DNA of 64,000 nucleotides from Haliclystus octoradiatus (Eukaryota; Cnidaria; Staurozoa; Stauromedusae; Haliclystidae), in NCBI GenBank assembly GCA_916610825.1, contig OU744448.1:372001-436000 (forward strand), given 5' to 3'. A program made the position numbers and the translations under genes. A model generated the notes under the pieces. The model ran no database searches. It saw only the letters and a list, made by a program, of their open reading frames with translations, and was not told where the DNA came from. The stretch's first letter is position 1; each line of letters begins with the position of its first letter. Shown here piece after piece: positions 47,382 to 59,265 of this stretch.

Positions 47382-50300
47382 TTACGTTGTTGTTGCTGCT
47401 GCTGCAGGAACAGTCGGAGATGCCGCAGTTGCTGTTTTGATGCGCTTGGCAGTGTCATTTGATCTAGAAAATGAACATAGAAATGGGTTAGCCATAATGT
47501 TGTCACAAAGCGTGGCATCCTGCTTGCAAAAAGTTCAACGATGTGAGGAACAATTTTACTTCCACCGTAACATACGTCTGTGGAATTGTGGAATGATTCA
47601 TCGAATGACATTGTTAACTGCAAAACTAAATAAGCCTAATGTATGCTAATTAATAAACCTCATTTAAAATTGACTGTAAGTCATGTTAACTTCCAGCTTG
47701 GTTTTCAGTTTATGTTAAACAGACTGGAAATGGATATTTTCATCATCTGGATAGATCAGCAGTGCATTAATTAACATTGAGCACCGCCATAAGGAGGCTT
47801 GTACGCTCTTGAGTAGAGTGGACATAAATGATAATGATCATATTACCCAGCACTGGATGCAGAACGCTTGCTTCCTTTCTCGTTATGCGGAATGTCTTTT
47901 AAATCTGCAATGAAATATACCCAGAGCAATCATATAAAGTAACCAGTTGGAAATAAAATAACCATTTTTAATTTAAAAGAAAATACAAGAGACCTACCCT
48001 GTAGCCACCTGACTTGCGTAGCTGGGCCGTACCTAATCACACACACACACACAAAAGTAATAATACTATATAATACTATATAAGCCAAATGAGAAAGGTA
48101 AATTGATGCGCAATTGCATCAACATTCTGATAAGCTATACAGTAGTTGATTACTTTGCATTGTTTTTGTTAACACGTTGGAATTAACAAATTAACCAGCT
48201 CATGGTCAACAATATAATTCTTACCCTTTCTCGTTGCGTGCTGCTATTCTAAAAATAATGGCTGGTTTTGTTGTATAATCGATGTGGGCGTTGCCAAGGG
48301 TTTCAGTGTTCACAGTGCATGAGGACTGAGCACCACAGTAAACACGCAGGAAATTGAGCTGCTGTGTCTGCTGTCCTGGTTGCTTGGTTACTGTACTGCC
48401 ATGGCTACTGACGGCAAGGTAGACAGCGTATTCCACAATGCTTCCAGCAGTGCTGTTTGACGGTGGTTCCCATGACAAGTGCGCTCCGTCAGTATTCTAC
48501 AGATGCAATATAATAATAGAGCATTCCATAACATAACAATGTTCTTTGTAAGAAAGTGAGAGAGTGTATATTGCATACCTTTGTGATTTTGATTGACGAA
48601 GGGGCACCAGGGTATCCTGCAGCATCAAAGTATCAAACATCACAATAAAATCTGATAATTTGAGATATGAATGACATTAAGCGGACTTACCAGGTAGACA
48701 TGTCTTGAAAGCAGCAATGTCACTGTAAATACCTCTACCCACAACATTTATGCCAGCAACACGGAACTTGTAAGCAGTACCAGGCTGAAGCTCCACCTTC
48801 TTCATCCCCTTGAAATCCCCATCTCCTTCAATATCCACATCCTGTCCAGAGAAGCAAAAACAGATAAGACAACCAGACGCATTAGCCTATTGAGTAGTTT
48901 AATGCCATACTTTGACTTACATTATCATCACCCTCTTCGACTGGTTCGTAATAATGAGACACAACAATTGATGTTGCTGTAGTCATAGCAACGTCATACC
49001 ACACGGATTGACCACGCTTAGTGCTATCAGCTTTGTGCTGTCGGGGTGGCTAAATAAAGATAGAATAGGAAAATGTAAGTCAGAAACTAGCAACGCAGCA
49101 GTCCTTAGCAATAGCACATGATCAGCAATTTCACCTTGTGTTGTTTGCGTTGAGATGTTGTGTCTACTGCAACCTGAGTTTTCTTTTGATCAATTGGGCT
49201 TTTAACAATTGTTAATGAAGTCTTTGATTCAGACGAAACTGCTAGTGCTGCGAGGGTTGATAGAGGGTTTGTTTGCAGCTCAGATTCTGATAATGTATTG
49301 GGTGGAGCTTTAACAGACACAGTCTGCTGTACGAGAGTGGTGTTACTAGCAGCAGGCGATTGAACAGGAATGGAAGAGGACGACACAGACAGGAGTGGTT
49401 GCGAATTAATCTTATTTGATGCTACATGGGGGGCAACAGGTGCGCTCGCTTGAGCTTCATTTAATGTCTTCTGTTCATCTTTCATTTCTATGTCTTTGTT
49501 GATAGCAGAGCTGACTGCTGTTGTGTCAGGCTGCAATATGTCAGAACTGTCTGGCGGTGGTGTATGATGTGTTGATGAATCGACTGATGAACTAACCTCG
49601 GATTGTTTTGATTGCAGCGGTTGTGATGTGCTAGTCACACCAGTAGAGCTGAGAAGAGCTGGTCTCTGTTCAGTTCCAATAAAGTTGTTAGCACTTGCAC
49701 CAATGTTATCTGCCTTTCCTTCGATTCGGTCAAATGGGGTAGCACTTGATTGCTGGTCCCCTGTTGTATCTGCCTCAGTTTTCAATGGTAAGTTGGTAGC
49801 ATTAATTCGGTCATTGCTAATAACAGCAGGATGCGTTTCTGTTGTGGTTGTGTTGGTAACGGAAGGTGGTACAACCAATTGAAGGTTGTCTGATAACGTT
49901 GTGGATGTTGGCAAATTTTGAGCTGTCACAGTGGAACCAACAGCATTTTCGTGTACATTTTGGGTCGGAATAAATTTGGTGCTTTCAGCCAATGTGTTTG
50001 CTTCACTTTGCGTTGAAATTGTGGTCGAAGAAGCTTGTTGTAGAGTGTCACTGCTTGTGGGTAGTAACGAAGTAGTGATATCAGCAGTGGATGATTGTAC
50101 AGGATGTTTGATCTCAGATGAATTTGGTAACGAAGGGGCATTTGGTAGGGAAGCTTGGATAGGCGGACTTGAGACTATTGCAGATGTTGCAATAGTGGTG
50201 CCAGTGATTTGCGGATGTGGATGTCTTATATTGGCCATAGAAGTAGCTGTAACAGGGGCTGGTAAACGTGGCTGTGTGCTTCCCCCTTGGCCGCGCAGAA

Positions 50301-53300
50301 GTGCTGCCATTTGCTGAGGTGTCAAAGTGACTGTTGTGCCTCCAGGCAGACCCTGACCGCTTGGATTGATGGCACGTATAAATGTTACAGTTTGAGGAGG
50401 ACCACCTGACGCTCCCGGGATTTGTGCTCTCACAAGTGCGTACTGTGTTGGTGTTGATGGTGTCATAGTACCACTAGTAGATATGGGTAGGGGAGTTTTC
50501 ATAGGTGATTTTGTAGGGTCGCCACCAGGAGTGACAGCTCTTGGTACAGATAGGATGGGCTGATTTATACCGATCTTTGAAGCCCCTGGGCGCACAAGGT
50601 GAGTCTGCAATGGTGATGGAAGAACGGGGATACCGCCAGATATCGTATTAACGCCTCCTTTGATTTGATTCAATGCAGCGATGGCTATTTGCTGGTTCTT
50701 GATTGTTGTACTGAGTTGCATTCCTGTCTGGGGAGGAGGCTTGGAAACCATGCCTGAAGGTGTAATGATTGGCGCTTGAACTCTTACAGTTGGAAGTGAT
50801 GATTGGTTGAATGCCACAACTGGTTTACCCCCAACTGTTTTCATCACTTGCCGGACAGATGAAGGACTAGCGATGCCACCCAACTTGGGGGTGATTGAAG
50901 CAAGGTTGGGGGTTCCAGAGACAGGATTTTTGACAGCAATACCACTAGCCATCGACCGGACAGTTTGTTTAGCAATCAGTTTGCCTTGGTTCAGTTTGTT
51001 TGCGTTTGAGATGCCGATTGGATTACCAGATGATGCTTTCATTCCTGGTTTTTGATCAGAAGGAGTAGAGAAGTCGTACTTTTGAATTTGAATAATGTAT
51101 GCATCAGCTACAATAGTCGAACAAACGGAAGTTAGTAAAACAAGGCAAAATGATGAAGATAGATAAAATATTTGTCCATCTTGTAAAACAAGGCAAAATG
51201 ATGAAGATAGATAAAATATTTGTCCATCTTGTTTACCTGTCGGTAAGTTTCCCCAACAGACTTCCAGAGTATTTGTACTAGCTCTTACAAGTTGTACCCT
51301 CGAAGGTGCTGGTGGTTTCTCTGTGGATAAAGAGATGAAATTGTAACTTTTCATTCTTCAATTCAATCAATCTAACACATAGATCATCTGTTACCTGTTT
51401 CAAGGAACCAAAGATCTTTGCAGCAGACCTTCAACAATTTACAAATATCAAATAAAATTATAAATAATTGAACGTAAAGTAACTTATACCTAATTGATGT
51501 CACTATAAACTCACTTGGTTGTTCCATGCCTTTCTGTACCCATCTCTTCCGCTCCAGACAAACATGCGCGTATGCACCTGGCAAAGGCAATGGTTTTCGT
51601 AGTTAATACCGTATAGTATTTATTTTGTTAAATCCAGCATGGGTCCTTAAGCCGTGGGTCCATATTGGGTCAGTCCAGGTCAAATCGAACGGCTTCGTTC
51701 CAAAAAAAAATCGATTTTGTATAAAATTTTTATACATGTAGATATGGGTACAGAGATATCGTATATGGAGTATTTTTGATCTTAAATGAAAAATAACGAT
51801 TTTATTAGTAGTTTAATTTGTACCCTTTTTGTGATCAATGATCCATAAAGACCTTCTTTTCCTTGTAGTTAATTTGTTTGTTGGTTTAACAAAATGAAAT
51901 TTCGTATCAAGATAGAATAAATAGTTTTCTATTGATTGATGTCATTTTATTTGCAAAATTCCAAGTAGTTGTACAATGTTTCAATTTTCCGAAAAAGCTT
52001 TAGAGTCCGATAGAATGAAGCGCACACCATTTTTCTGGCCGATTTTTTCACCAGTCGATTAAGCAGCATTTAATCATGCAATGGACAAAAAAGTACGATA
52101 GTGTTATTTTTAAAAAGAGTTTAATCATCAAAAATGTAGTTTTGTCGGTACTTCTTTTGATAATTCTATCGCGTTTGGAATGCTATACATAACACTTGAG
52201 AAGGCGTGAAGTGATGATTCTCACGTTGTATTGACAATTTCGCATGTCAATGATACTCGCGTGTCTACAATAGATCGTAGTAATTTCTATTTTATTTATA
52301 GGTTGAGTAAAATTAAATCAGCGTGAGTTTTGTAAATCAAAATAATATCTTATTCGGTTTAACAAATTTGGGAAATTGAGACTTTCCTTCACTTTCATTT
52401 TTGAAACAGAACAAAGCCCAAGAAGTTGCCAAGGCATGAATTATTTAGTTAACGACCATTAGTATTTGGACTATTTGTTTTGAATGGACTTTTTCATAAC
52501 AATTATTGGTTGACATGCAATTTAATATCATCGCGATCATCGTATATCTGATATGTTTATCCATTGAATAAAAAACTGTCTAGACATCATTAGAGCATAC
52601 ACAACAGAATCAATGACAACGCTTTCAATATTTCGAAATCATTAAATTTTCTCATTAATCATGTATATAAAGCATTACATTAAGAACATTTTGCTTATCA
52701 TCTGTTCGTCAAGTTATAAATTAAAATTAATGTAAATTAAAATATGTAGCGTTGTCATTGATTCTGTTGTGTATGCTCTAATGATGTCTAGACAGTTTTT
52801 TATTCCATGGATAAACATATCAGATATACGATGATCGCAATGATATTAAATTGCATGTCAACCAATTGTTATGAAAAAGTCCATTCAAAACAAATAGTCC
52901 AAATACTAATGGTCGTTAACTAAATAATTCATGCCTTGGCAACTTCCTGGGCTTTGTTCTGTTTCAAAAATGAAAGTGAAGGAAGTCTCAATTTCCCAAA
53001 TTTGTTAAACCGAATAAGATATTATTTTGATTTACAAAACTCACGCTGATTTAATTTTACTCAACCTATAAATAAAATAGAAATTACTACGATCTATTGT
53101 AGACACGCGAGTATCATTGACATGCGAAATTGTCAATACAACGTGAGAATCATCACTTCACGCCTTCTCAAGTGTTATGTATAGCATTCCAAACGCGATA
53201 GAATTATCAAAAGAAGTACCGACAAAACTACATTTTTGATGATTAAACTCTTTTTAAAAATAACACTATCGTACTTTTTTGTCCATTGCATGATTAAATG

Positions 53301-56300
53301 CTGCTTAATCGACTGGTGAAAAATCGGCCAGAAAAATGGTGTGCGCTTCATTCTATCGGACTCTAAAGCTTTTTCGGAAAATTGAAACATTGTAACAACT
53401 ACTTGGAATTTTGCAAATAAAATGACATCAATCAATAGAAAACTATTTATTCTATCTTGATACGAAATTTCATTTTGCTAAACCAACAAACAAATTAACT
53501 ACAAGGAAAAGAAGGTCTTTATGGATCATTGATCACAAAAAGGGTACAAATTAAACTACTAATAAAATCGTTATTTTTCATTTAAGATCAAAAATACTCC
53601 ATACACGATATCTCTGTACCCATATCTACATGTATAAAAATTTTATACAAAATCAATTTTTTTTTGGAACGAAGCCGTTCGATTTGACCTGGACTGACCC
53701 TATTGGTTTCAAAGGTTGTATCGGTTTTAAAAGGTTGTATCGGTTTAAAGGTTGTATTGGTATTTTGTAATAAAATAAATAAATGGATGGTAGTTATAAA
53801 AATGATGGAAAATTGATGATAATATTGAGACAAGGCAATGTTAAACAACTTACTGATACGGAACAATGACCAGCTCTTGGTTTCGGGATCTGGTCTTCGG
53901 CACCATCTGCTGACATTGCCTCCCATCTTAATTTTTCTGTAGCAGACAAGAAAGATTTAGATAAACACAAAAACAGTATATCACAAACATATTAAGCATA
54001 CATCACATGGAACAGAGGCACACACCTAGATTGAGACAAGCAAGTGTGTTGGTGCATTTCCATTCTTTCTCGTTTGAATTTTTAGCATCTTCCACAACCA
54101 TTGGTACCCAACCACCAAAAACAAACATTCTGTTGAAAAATGCGGACAGTTGCTTTAGGATTGCAATATAACAACAACTGATGGACTCTGTTTCCCACTA
54201 ATTTTGACAATCAGCATGACAACAGTTATAATAATACATCAACCAACCGCATGTGGTCCCAGTAGTAGCTGCACAGTCATTAGCTACCCTGGTAATTTTA
54301 CCTCTTTCCAATGACCACTGCTGTGTGCAGACTTCTTGGCATTGGTGGCAGACCTTGAACCGATGGACGCATCCACGTCATTTTATCTAAAAACAATTTT
54401 GAAATTTGAACATTCAATTGTCTTTGCCAACACTGGAAAAGATAGCTGGTAGCACACTTTAGTACAACATACCAACATATAGAATGTGCACATCACCAAG
54501 ACGACTGCCACTCATTCCTCCGTAAATGAAAAGGCGGGGATTCTTGTCTCCATCTGTGTAGCAAACGGCCGAATGGGACTCTCTGGCTGATGGAGGGTAA
54601 CCGTATGTTACAGGCTCTTCCCATTTCAATGTCGGTTGCTCAAGATCCAAAAAGAACAGATCATTCAGATATCTTATGAAGAAAAGAAGAAGAAGAAAAG
54701 TTCATAGGTAGAAAACCACACAGATGCAAGTTACTGATTATGTGACTATTGTCAAACCTTGGGATGTTATTACGAGGGTCTTCACTATCATTCGCTAAAC
54801 CTCCAAACAGGCATGCTTTGTGACCAACCATTGTGAAACTATGACCAAGACGAGGACATGGCAGAGCGTCCATATCAGTTGGCGAAGGGTGGAGATGTGT
54901 CCATTCCCAATGACTAGCTTGCAGTTCATAAAGCTGGAAATTTAAACAAAATAATAATAATAAGCTTGATTAGTTTTTTTTAACTGTCGCACAACGCATG
55001 AAACTTCAAGTAACAGTACCAAAATGTGTAGTATTTGACTTTCAATTGATAATTATAATGTATTATTACTGGGTGTGTAAAAAGTGTTACAATGGTAGCA
55101 GTTGCACAACATTTGTTTATGAAATTTTATACCTTTCAAATCAAATTCATTGGTGAAATGATTGTATTTTAAATGAATTTGTAAGAAAGGTTCAGTTGTT
55201 AAGAAAGAACGAATAATCATCATGAATGGGTTTTGTAGGCAGAGCAAGAATTGTTCAAATGAAATTTGACTTACTTTTTTATTGAGGAATATGTCAGCAC
55301 AAAAAAGGATTTAAGTCATACAAGTCAGTGTGCTCACTCTAGACACTATATACAACCGAAATAAGAAGTTTCGTAATTGAGATATACAGCTCATTTTAAA
55401 TTCAAAATTCAAATGCACGGTTCAAATCATTGAAATGTATGTAATTGATCATTGGGTCAGTCCAGGTCAAATCGAACGGCTTCGTTCCAAAATAAAATTG
55501 ATCTTGTTTGAACAATCAAATGACATTAATCAATGGAAAACTGTTTATTCTATCCTGATACGAAATTTCATTTTATTAAACCAACAAACAAATGAGCTAC
55601 AAGGAAAAGAAAGTTTTTAAGGATTAATGACCACAAAAAGGGTACAAAGTAAACTGCTGATAAAATCGTTATTTTCCATCAAAGATCAAAATTACTCTAT
55701 AGATGATATCTCCGTACCCATATCTACATGTAGAAAAAGTTAAAACAAAATCAAATTTTTTTTGGAACGAAGCTGTTCGATTTAACATGGACTGATCCCA
55801 TTCCTTACTGATTTATTGAATATTTCATTGGCATGAATTTTGAACTAAATCAGAGTTCCATCTAATTTCTACTCTATGGATCGCCAGTCACATAGTGAGG
55901 AGAATACATATCTTTTTTTGCTCTGAGAAGCATTTGCGAACAGTTTAAATGGTTTTTTGTTTAAATGTTTTTGTCAATGTTCATACGTTTAATGAAAACT
56001 TGATAATATACTGTTCAAACCGTTGTAATACGCTTACACTATATGCTCATTCTGTGTTTAATTGGGTACTAGTTAGTTAACATAATCAAAGGAACCTTAT
56101 CTTACTGTGACGGAAAACATTTTGTTTTTGTGTTAAATAAGATTGTATGGCAGAACAAAGAGAGAATGAAAACGAATATCTACCTCAGAATCTACCAGCT
56201 AAGAATTTACAATATATTAATTTATATATTTTTTATAGCGTCATTTGGTTTGATCAAAAGCGCTTTACAGTTAAGGAATGATGTAAGTTGTTAAACAATT

Positions 56301-57342
56301 AGCTACAAATTAAAATACGATAAAATGTTTGTAGTTATGTTAAATATGTTGAATTGAATTAAAACAAAGTTTTGTAATCAAAATACGAATTACATAACAG
56401 AAAAGTCACCAACAAAAAACTATTTTTAGTCTTGGGTTTGTTTCGTAGTTGTTTGTTTGTAAGTTGTCTAGTAGCTTGTCTGTGCATGTTGTTTGCAATT
56501 CAAAGATTAAAGATTGGTAGTGTTAAAGTTGACATATATGGATATCAAAATAATGGTATTAATATACAGATTTGGTTTTAATTCGGCTCATGTTTTAAAT
56601 ATAAAACAAATACGAGACCAAAAGGTAAACACAGCTCCGACGTTCAGCTGTTGATGGCATGCGCAGTTGTTCTAACAGCCCCTGGGGAAATCATCAAAAT
56701 ACGCCCTGAATACCATAATGGCTAACACAAGTCAAGGGATACTGCGTCCGTGCCTAATTTCTATTGTCTTCTTGGATCTTGCAGTCAAGCCCCTACCGAG
56801 CTCACGAGAAATTTTCCGATGCATTTTGCAGATTATGTTAAAATTATGAAATCTAGCTAAATTCTACCAACTTCTAGAGTAAATTTATAGCTTGATAGTG
56901 CCTACCTCATTGGAATACCGTCCATATTCAACCATACCACCAAAAATAAGTAATCTGGTCCCATCACAAACAAATCCATAGGCAGCACAACCTGGCGGTA
57001 TATCTCCTTGAACCGCAGGGACAAACCATTGATTAGTAGCTAAAATGATTAAAGTGAACAGATCAAAGCCTTGAGAAACAATTAGCAAATTTTATGTAAA
57101 CATTAAACAAGCTCAGAAATTTTATTGACATCAATAAATGCTTTGAGGATTACAAAATTATAGCCGTAAGCGATCATTGATTTACCGGTGTTGTAAACAT
57201 GTAACTCCTCCACAATTCCTTCATTTCCACCTCCAAAGATTACAATTAAATCACGTATGGCGACAGCTCTATGGCCATGTCTTGGTCGAGGGCAAGGACC
57301 CGAAGGTTCTGAAACCCTTTTCCATTTCATGCTGGCTGCCAT
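47382..57342 (-). CDS. HCFC1: Host cell factor 1 (Kelch and fibronectin III chromatin co-regulator), 18 exons
   Basis: Nuclear scaffold linking transcription factors to histone-modifying complexes. Exons: 57342-57186, 57039-56906, 54933-54758, 54672-54473, 54386-54302, 54129-54026, 53936-53854, 51577-51515, 51428-51395, 51320-51237, 51107-49135, 49049-48921, 48841-48691, 48616-48579, 48496-48225, 48032-47998, 47904-47847, 47463-47382. The phases close to 1285 codons plus stop. Six Kelch blades fill residues 1-334 ([49 protein letters not shown]). The first FN3 part starts [15 protein letters not shown]. Exon 11 alone encodes about 658 Ser/Thr/Pro-rich residues. The second FN3 part ([34 protein letters not shown]) and a basic, NLS-like tail (SNDTAKRIK) follow. 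The vertebrate HCF-PRO cleavage repeats are not seen. A 749-codon frame over exon 11 reads through the preceding intron and overstates the exon. Confidence 0.95.
51132..51229. repeat. 48-bp tandem duplication in an HCF1 intron
   Basis: TTGTAAAACAAGGCAAAATG ... TTTGTCCATC occurs twice in a row just inside the intron between exons 10 and 11. The duplication keeps the reading frame open, which is why the frame runs through the intron. Confidence 0.85.
51667..53700. mobile_element. 2.03-kb near-perfect palindrome (fold-back element) in an HCF1 intron
   Basis: The left arm 51667-52622 and right arm 52749-53700 are reverse complements at roughly 99% by eye, around a 126-bp loop. Both ends read GGGTCAGTCCAGGTCAAATC, and TATT flanks both sides (51663-51666 and 53701-53704). 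Arms contain no convincing protein. A 346-bp deletion derivative of the same family is at 55454. It lies between the Kelch exons at 53854 and 51577, so it is transcribed in the HCF1 pre-mRNA and could form a hairpin of about 950 bp. Confidence 0.9.
54934..56905. other. Second HCF1 intron
   Basis: Nearly 2 kb between the exons at 56906 and 54933. Apart from the short fold-back copy at 55454-55799, nothing is recognisable. Confidence 0.5.
55454..55799. mobile_element. 346-bp short relative of the 2-kb palindromic element
   Basis: It has the same ends (GGGTCAGTCCAGGTCAAATC left, inverted at the right) flanked by ATT on both sides. Its interior matches the outer part of one arm of the large element (AAGGAAAAGAA, GGGTACAAA, CCGTACCCATATC). 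It appears to be an internal-deletion derivative. Confidence 0.8.
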
Positions 57343-57810
57343 GTTGTTTACATGGCTCAATTCCAAACTATGATGGCGCCGTTTCTAAAATGCGCAAGCT
57401 CAAGAAACACAACTCAAAGAGACGGTACGATGTAGCAAAAACCAGCGAATCATTGTGCAGATTCAAAATTATAAGAATCAACTGTATTCTTTGAAAGGAG
57501 AATTATGTGTTTAATTATTTGGAAATTGAAATGGATTTTGATACAAATGATTTGATATCATGTAAGAATCTTTCGTTTTCAAGGTAAATTACAATTACAA
57601 GGAATTTGCTACAATTGTAACCGGAAGCAGATTAGTGGTCACAAGATTGGTGCACAAACCTTTTTCCCGCCATCTTGCCCACATGGCAAGGACTAATCAT
57701 CCGACTTGCATTGCATCAGCGTTTACGATAATAATGTTTGGGATTTCCTATCGTAATATTTCACACCTATAAAGTGTCACATCCAAATAGTATTCATCTT
57801 CCGTGGAGTT
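57343..57810. promoter_or_regulatory. Divergent promoter between HCF1 and CDC123
   Basis: These 468 bp separate the two start codons, which point away from each other. At 57662-57677, TTTTCCCGCCATCTTG joins an E2F-type site (TTTCCCGCC) and a YY1-type site (CAAGATGGC on the minus strand). No TATA box is placed convincingly. The assignment is by motif recognition only. Confidence 0.55.
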
Positions 57811-58794
57811 ATGGATGCATTGAAACAACTGAAAGCCTGCAGTTTTGACAAATGGTACTGTAAATTTTCTAATATTACATTTAAAAGCGAAATAATCCAA
57901 CTACCCGACGTGTTTGTCAAATATCTTGACGAAGATCGATTTGTACTGCCTGTCAGTGGAGACAGCGAAGATAGAAGTAGTCAATATTCAAGTGAAGACG
58001 AAAGCTGGGAATCAAACAGTTTTGTGAATGAACCATCATTTCCAGATCTCAAAGCAAAAGTTAATTCATCTATCATCAGGCTAGGGGGATCTGTCTTTCC
58101 CAAGTTAAATTGGAGTTCTGCACGTGATGCTAGCTGGATATCTCACAATGGATTGCCACGATGTGAAAGCTTTAACGAAATATGTTTATTGCTAAAAAGT
58201 AGTGACTTTGTTGCTCACGATTTGAACCTAATTTCAAATTCAAATGGGGACATAAAGCCAACGTTAGTTCTAAGACAATGGGCAGATGTTTCCCCTTCAA
58301 TGGAATTCCGTTGTTTTGTCAATCGAAGGAGATTGATTGCCATTTCACAAAGGGACGTTACCAATTGCTACCCCCACGTGATCTCACAGAAAGACAATTT
58401 ACATGAATCTTTAGAGAATTTTTTTTTGGAAAACATTGCGAATCATTTTCCAATGTCGGCCTTTGTATTCGATGTTCATGTTTATGACTCTAGTAAAATA
58501 AAATTGATCGATTTCAATCCTTATGATCAGAAGTCAACAGACTCCTTGCTGTTTAGTTGGGATGAAATTGGCGATTTGATTACATCAAGAGACACTGAGG
58601 CTAACAGTATTACTACACAGCAAAAAGGAATGTTTCGCATCATGGAGACGACAGGGCTACTCCAACCTTCGTCACTGCTCTCATCCCGTCTACCAAAAGA
58701 TTTTATTGATTTAAGTAATGGAACAGATATTGATAAAATGGTAGATTTACTAAATATCAATGACCTTGTTTCGAGGCCTGATGATTTCAATTAA
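57811..58794 (+). CDS. CDC123: CDC123 eIF2 assembly chaperone, single exon
   Basis: ATP-grasp-like cytosolic chaperone needed to assemble the eIF2 trimer (it binds eIF2 gamma). One frame of 327 codons from an ATG at 57811. Landmarks are CSFDKWYCKF near the start, the acidic stretch around residues 50-68, LGGSVFPKLNWSSARDASWI, LKSSDFVAHDL, EFRCFVN, ISQRDVTNCY, VFDVHVY and the nucleotide-binding KLIDFNP with D234 and N236. The C-terminal SSRLPKDFIDLSNGTDIDKM matches the family. The length is close to human CDC123 (336). No intron is present, whereas the vertebrate gene has many; it is either an intron-less ancestral copy or a retrocopy that replaced it. The frame is fully open, with no decay. 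Confidence 0.95.
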   Translation: MDALKQLKACSFDKWYCKFSNITFKSEIIQLPDVFVKYLDEDRFVLPVSGDSEDRSSQYSSEDESWESNSFVNEPSFPDLKAKVNSSIIRLGGSVFPKLNWSSARDASWISHNGLPRCESFNEICLLLKSSDFVAHDLNLISNSNGDIKPTLVLRQWADVSPSMEFRCFVNRRRLIAISQRDVTNCYPHVISQKDNLHESLENFFLENIANHFPMSAFVFDVHVYDSSKIKLIDFNPYDQKSTDSLLFSWDEIGDLITSRDTEANSITTQQKGMFRIMETTGLLQPSSLLSSRLPKDFIDLSNGTDIDKMVDLLNINDLVSRPDDFN

Positions 58795-58796
58795 AG

Positions 58797-59265
58797 ATGA
58801 CTGATTTTAACATGCAGTCTCAATTTTTCTCATCATGCAACGTCTCTGCGTAATACGTCTTAAAATCAAAGTGCAAGGTTAAAAGAATGCATCGTTCCGT
58901 CTTTTACAAAATGGGATGTGGAATGAAAAGTCTCAGTCTCGATGGAAGTCTGTAATCCACTTTCAATGTTCAAATTCAAAGCCAGGATTCAATAAAATAC
59001 AGATAGCTTCTGTAAATCCCTTCTGTAAGGATTCACTGTTCAATCCTTTTAACTCCTTAATCTTGAATTTCTTGACTGGCCCAAGTTCCGCATTCGATGA
59101 TTGAGTCATCTTTTGTATTCTCAAGTGGGAAAAGGAGGAGTTGATCCTTTAAAACCATTTCAGATCATTGTGATAAACATCAAAAATGTAAATCATAAGC
59201 TCCAAAAGCATGAACCATTATTATAGCAAGGCTACAGTAGCATTCTATGTTAATCAGTATCATAT
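58797..59265. other. Convergent spacer between CDC123 and TMEM187
   Basis: Holds both 3' UTRs. No exon or repeat was recognised. No clear A-tract that would mark a retrocopy was found directly after CDC123. Confidence 0.5.

Noticed and set aside
49820-49870. Vertebrate-type HCF-PRO cleavage repeat in the Thr-rich stretch [10 protein letters not shown]
   Set aside because: It is low-complexity Thr/Glu/His similarity without the CETHETGTTNT core of the repeat.
49105-51354. A single 749-codon exon for the HCF1 middle region
   Set aside because: The frame runs through the intron 51108-51236, which has good splice sites and a tandem duplication that happens to lack stops; it also runs 30 bp past the donor at 49134.
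53175-53435. Open frame of 86 codons within the palindrome (and its mirror copy)
   Set aside because: It lies in an inverted-repeat arm, shows no known motif, and the mirror copy near 51940-52190 carries a frameshift.
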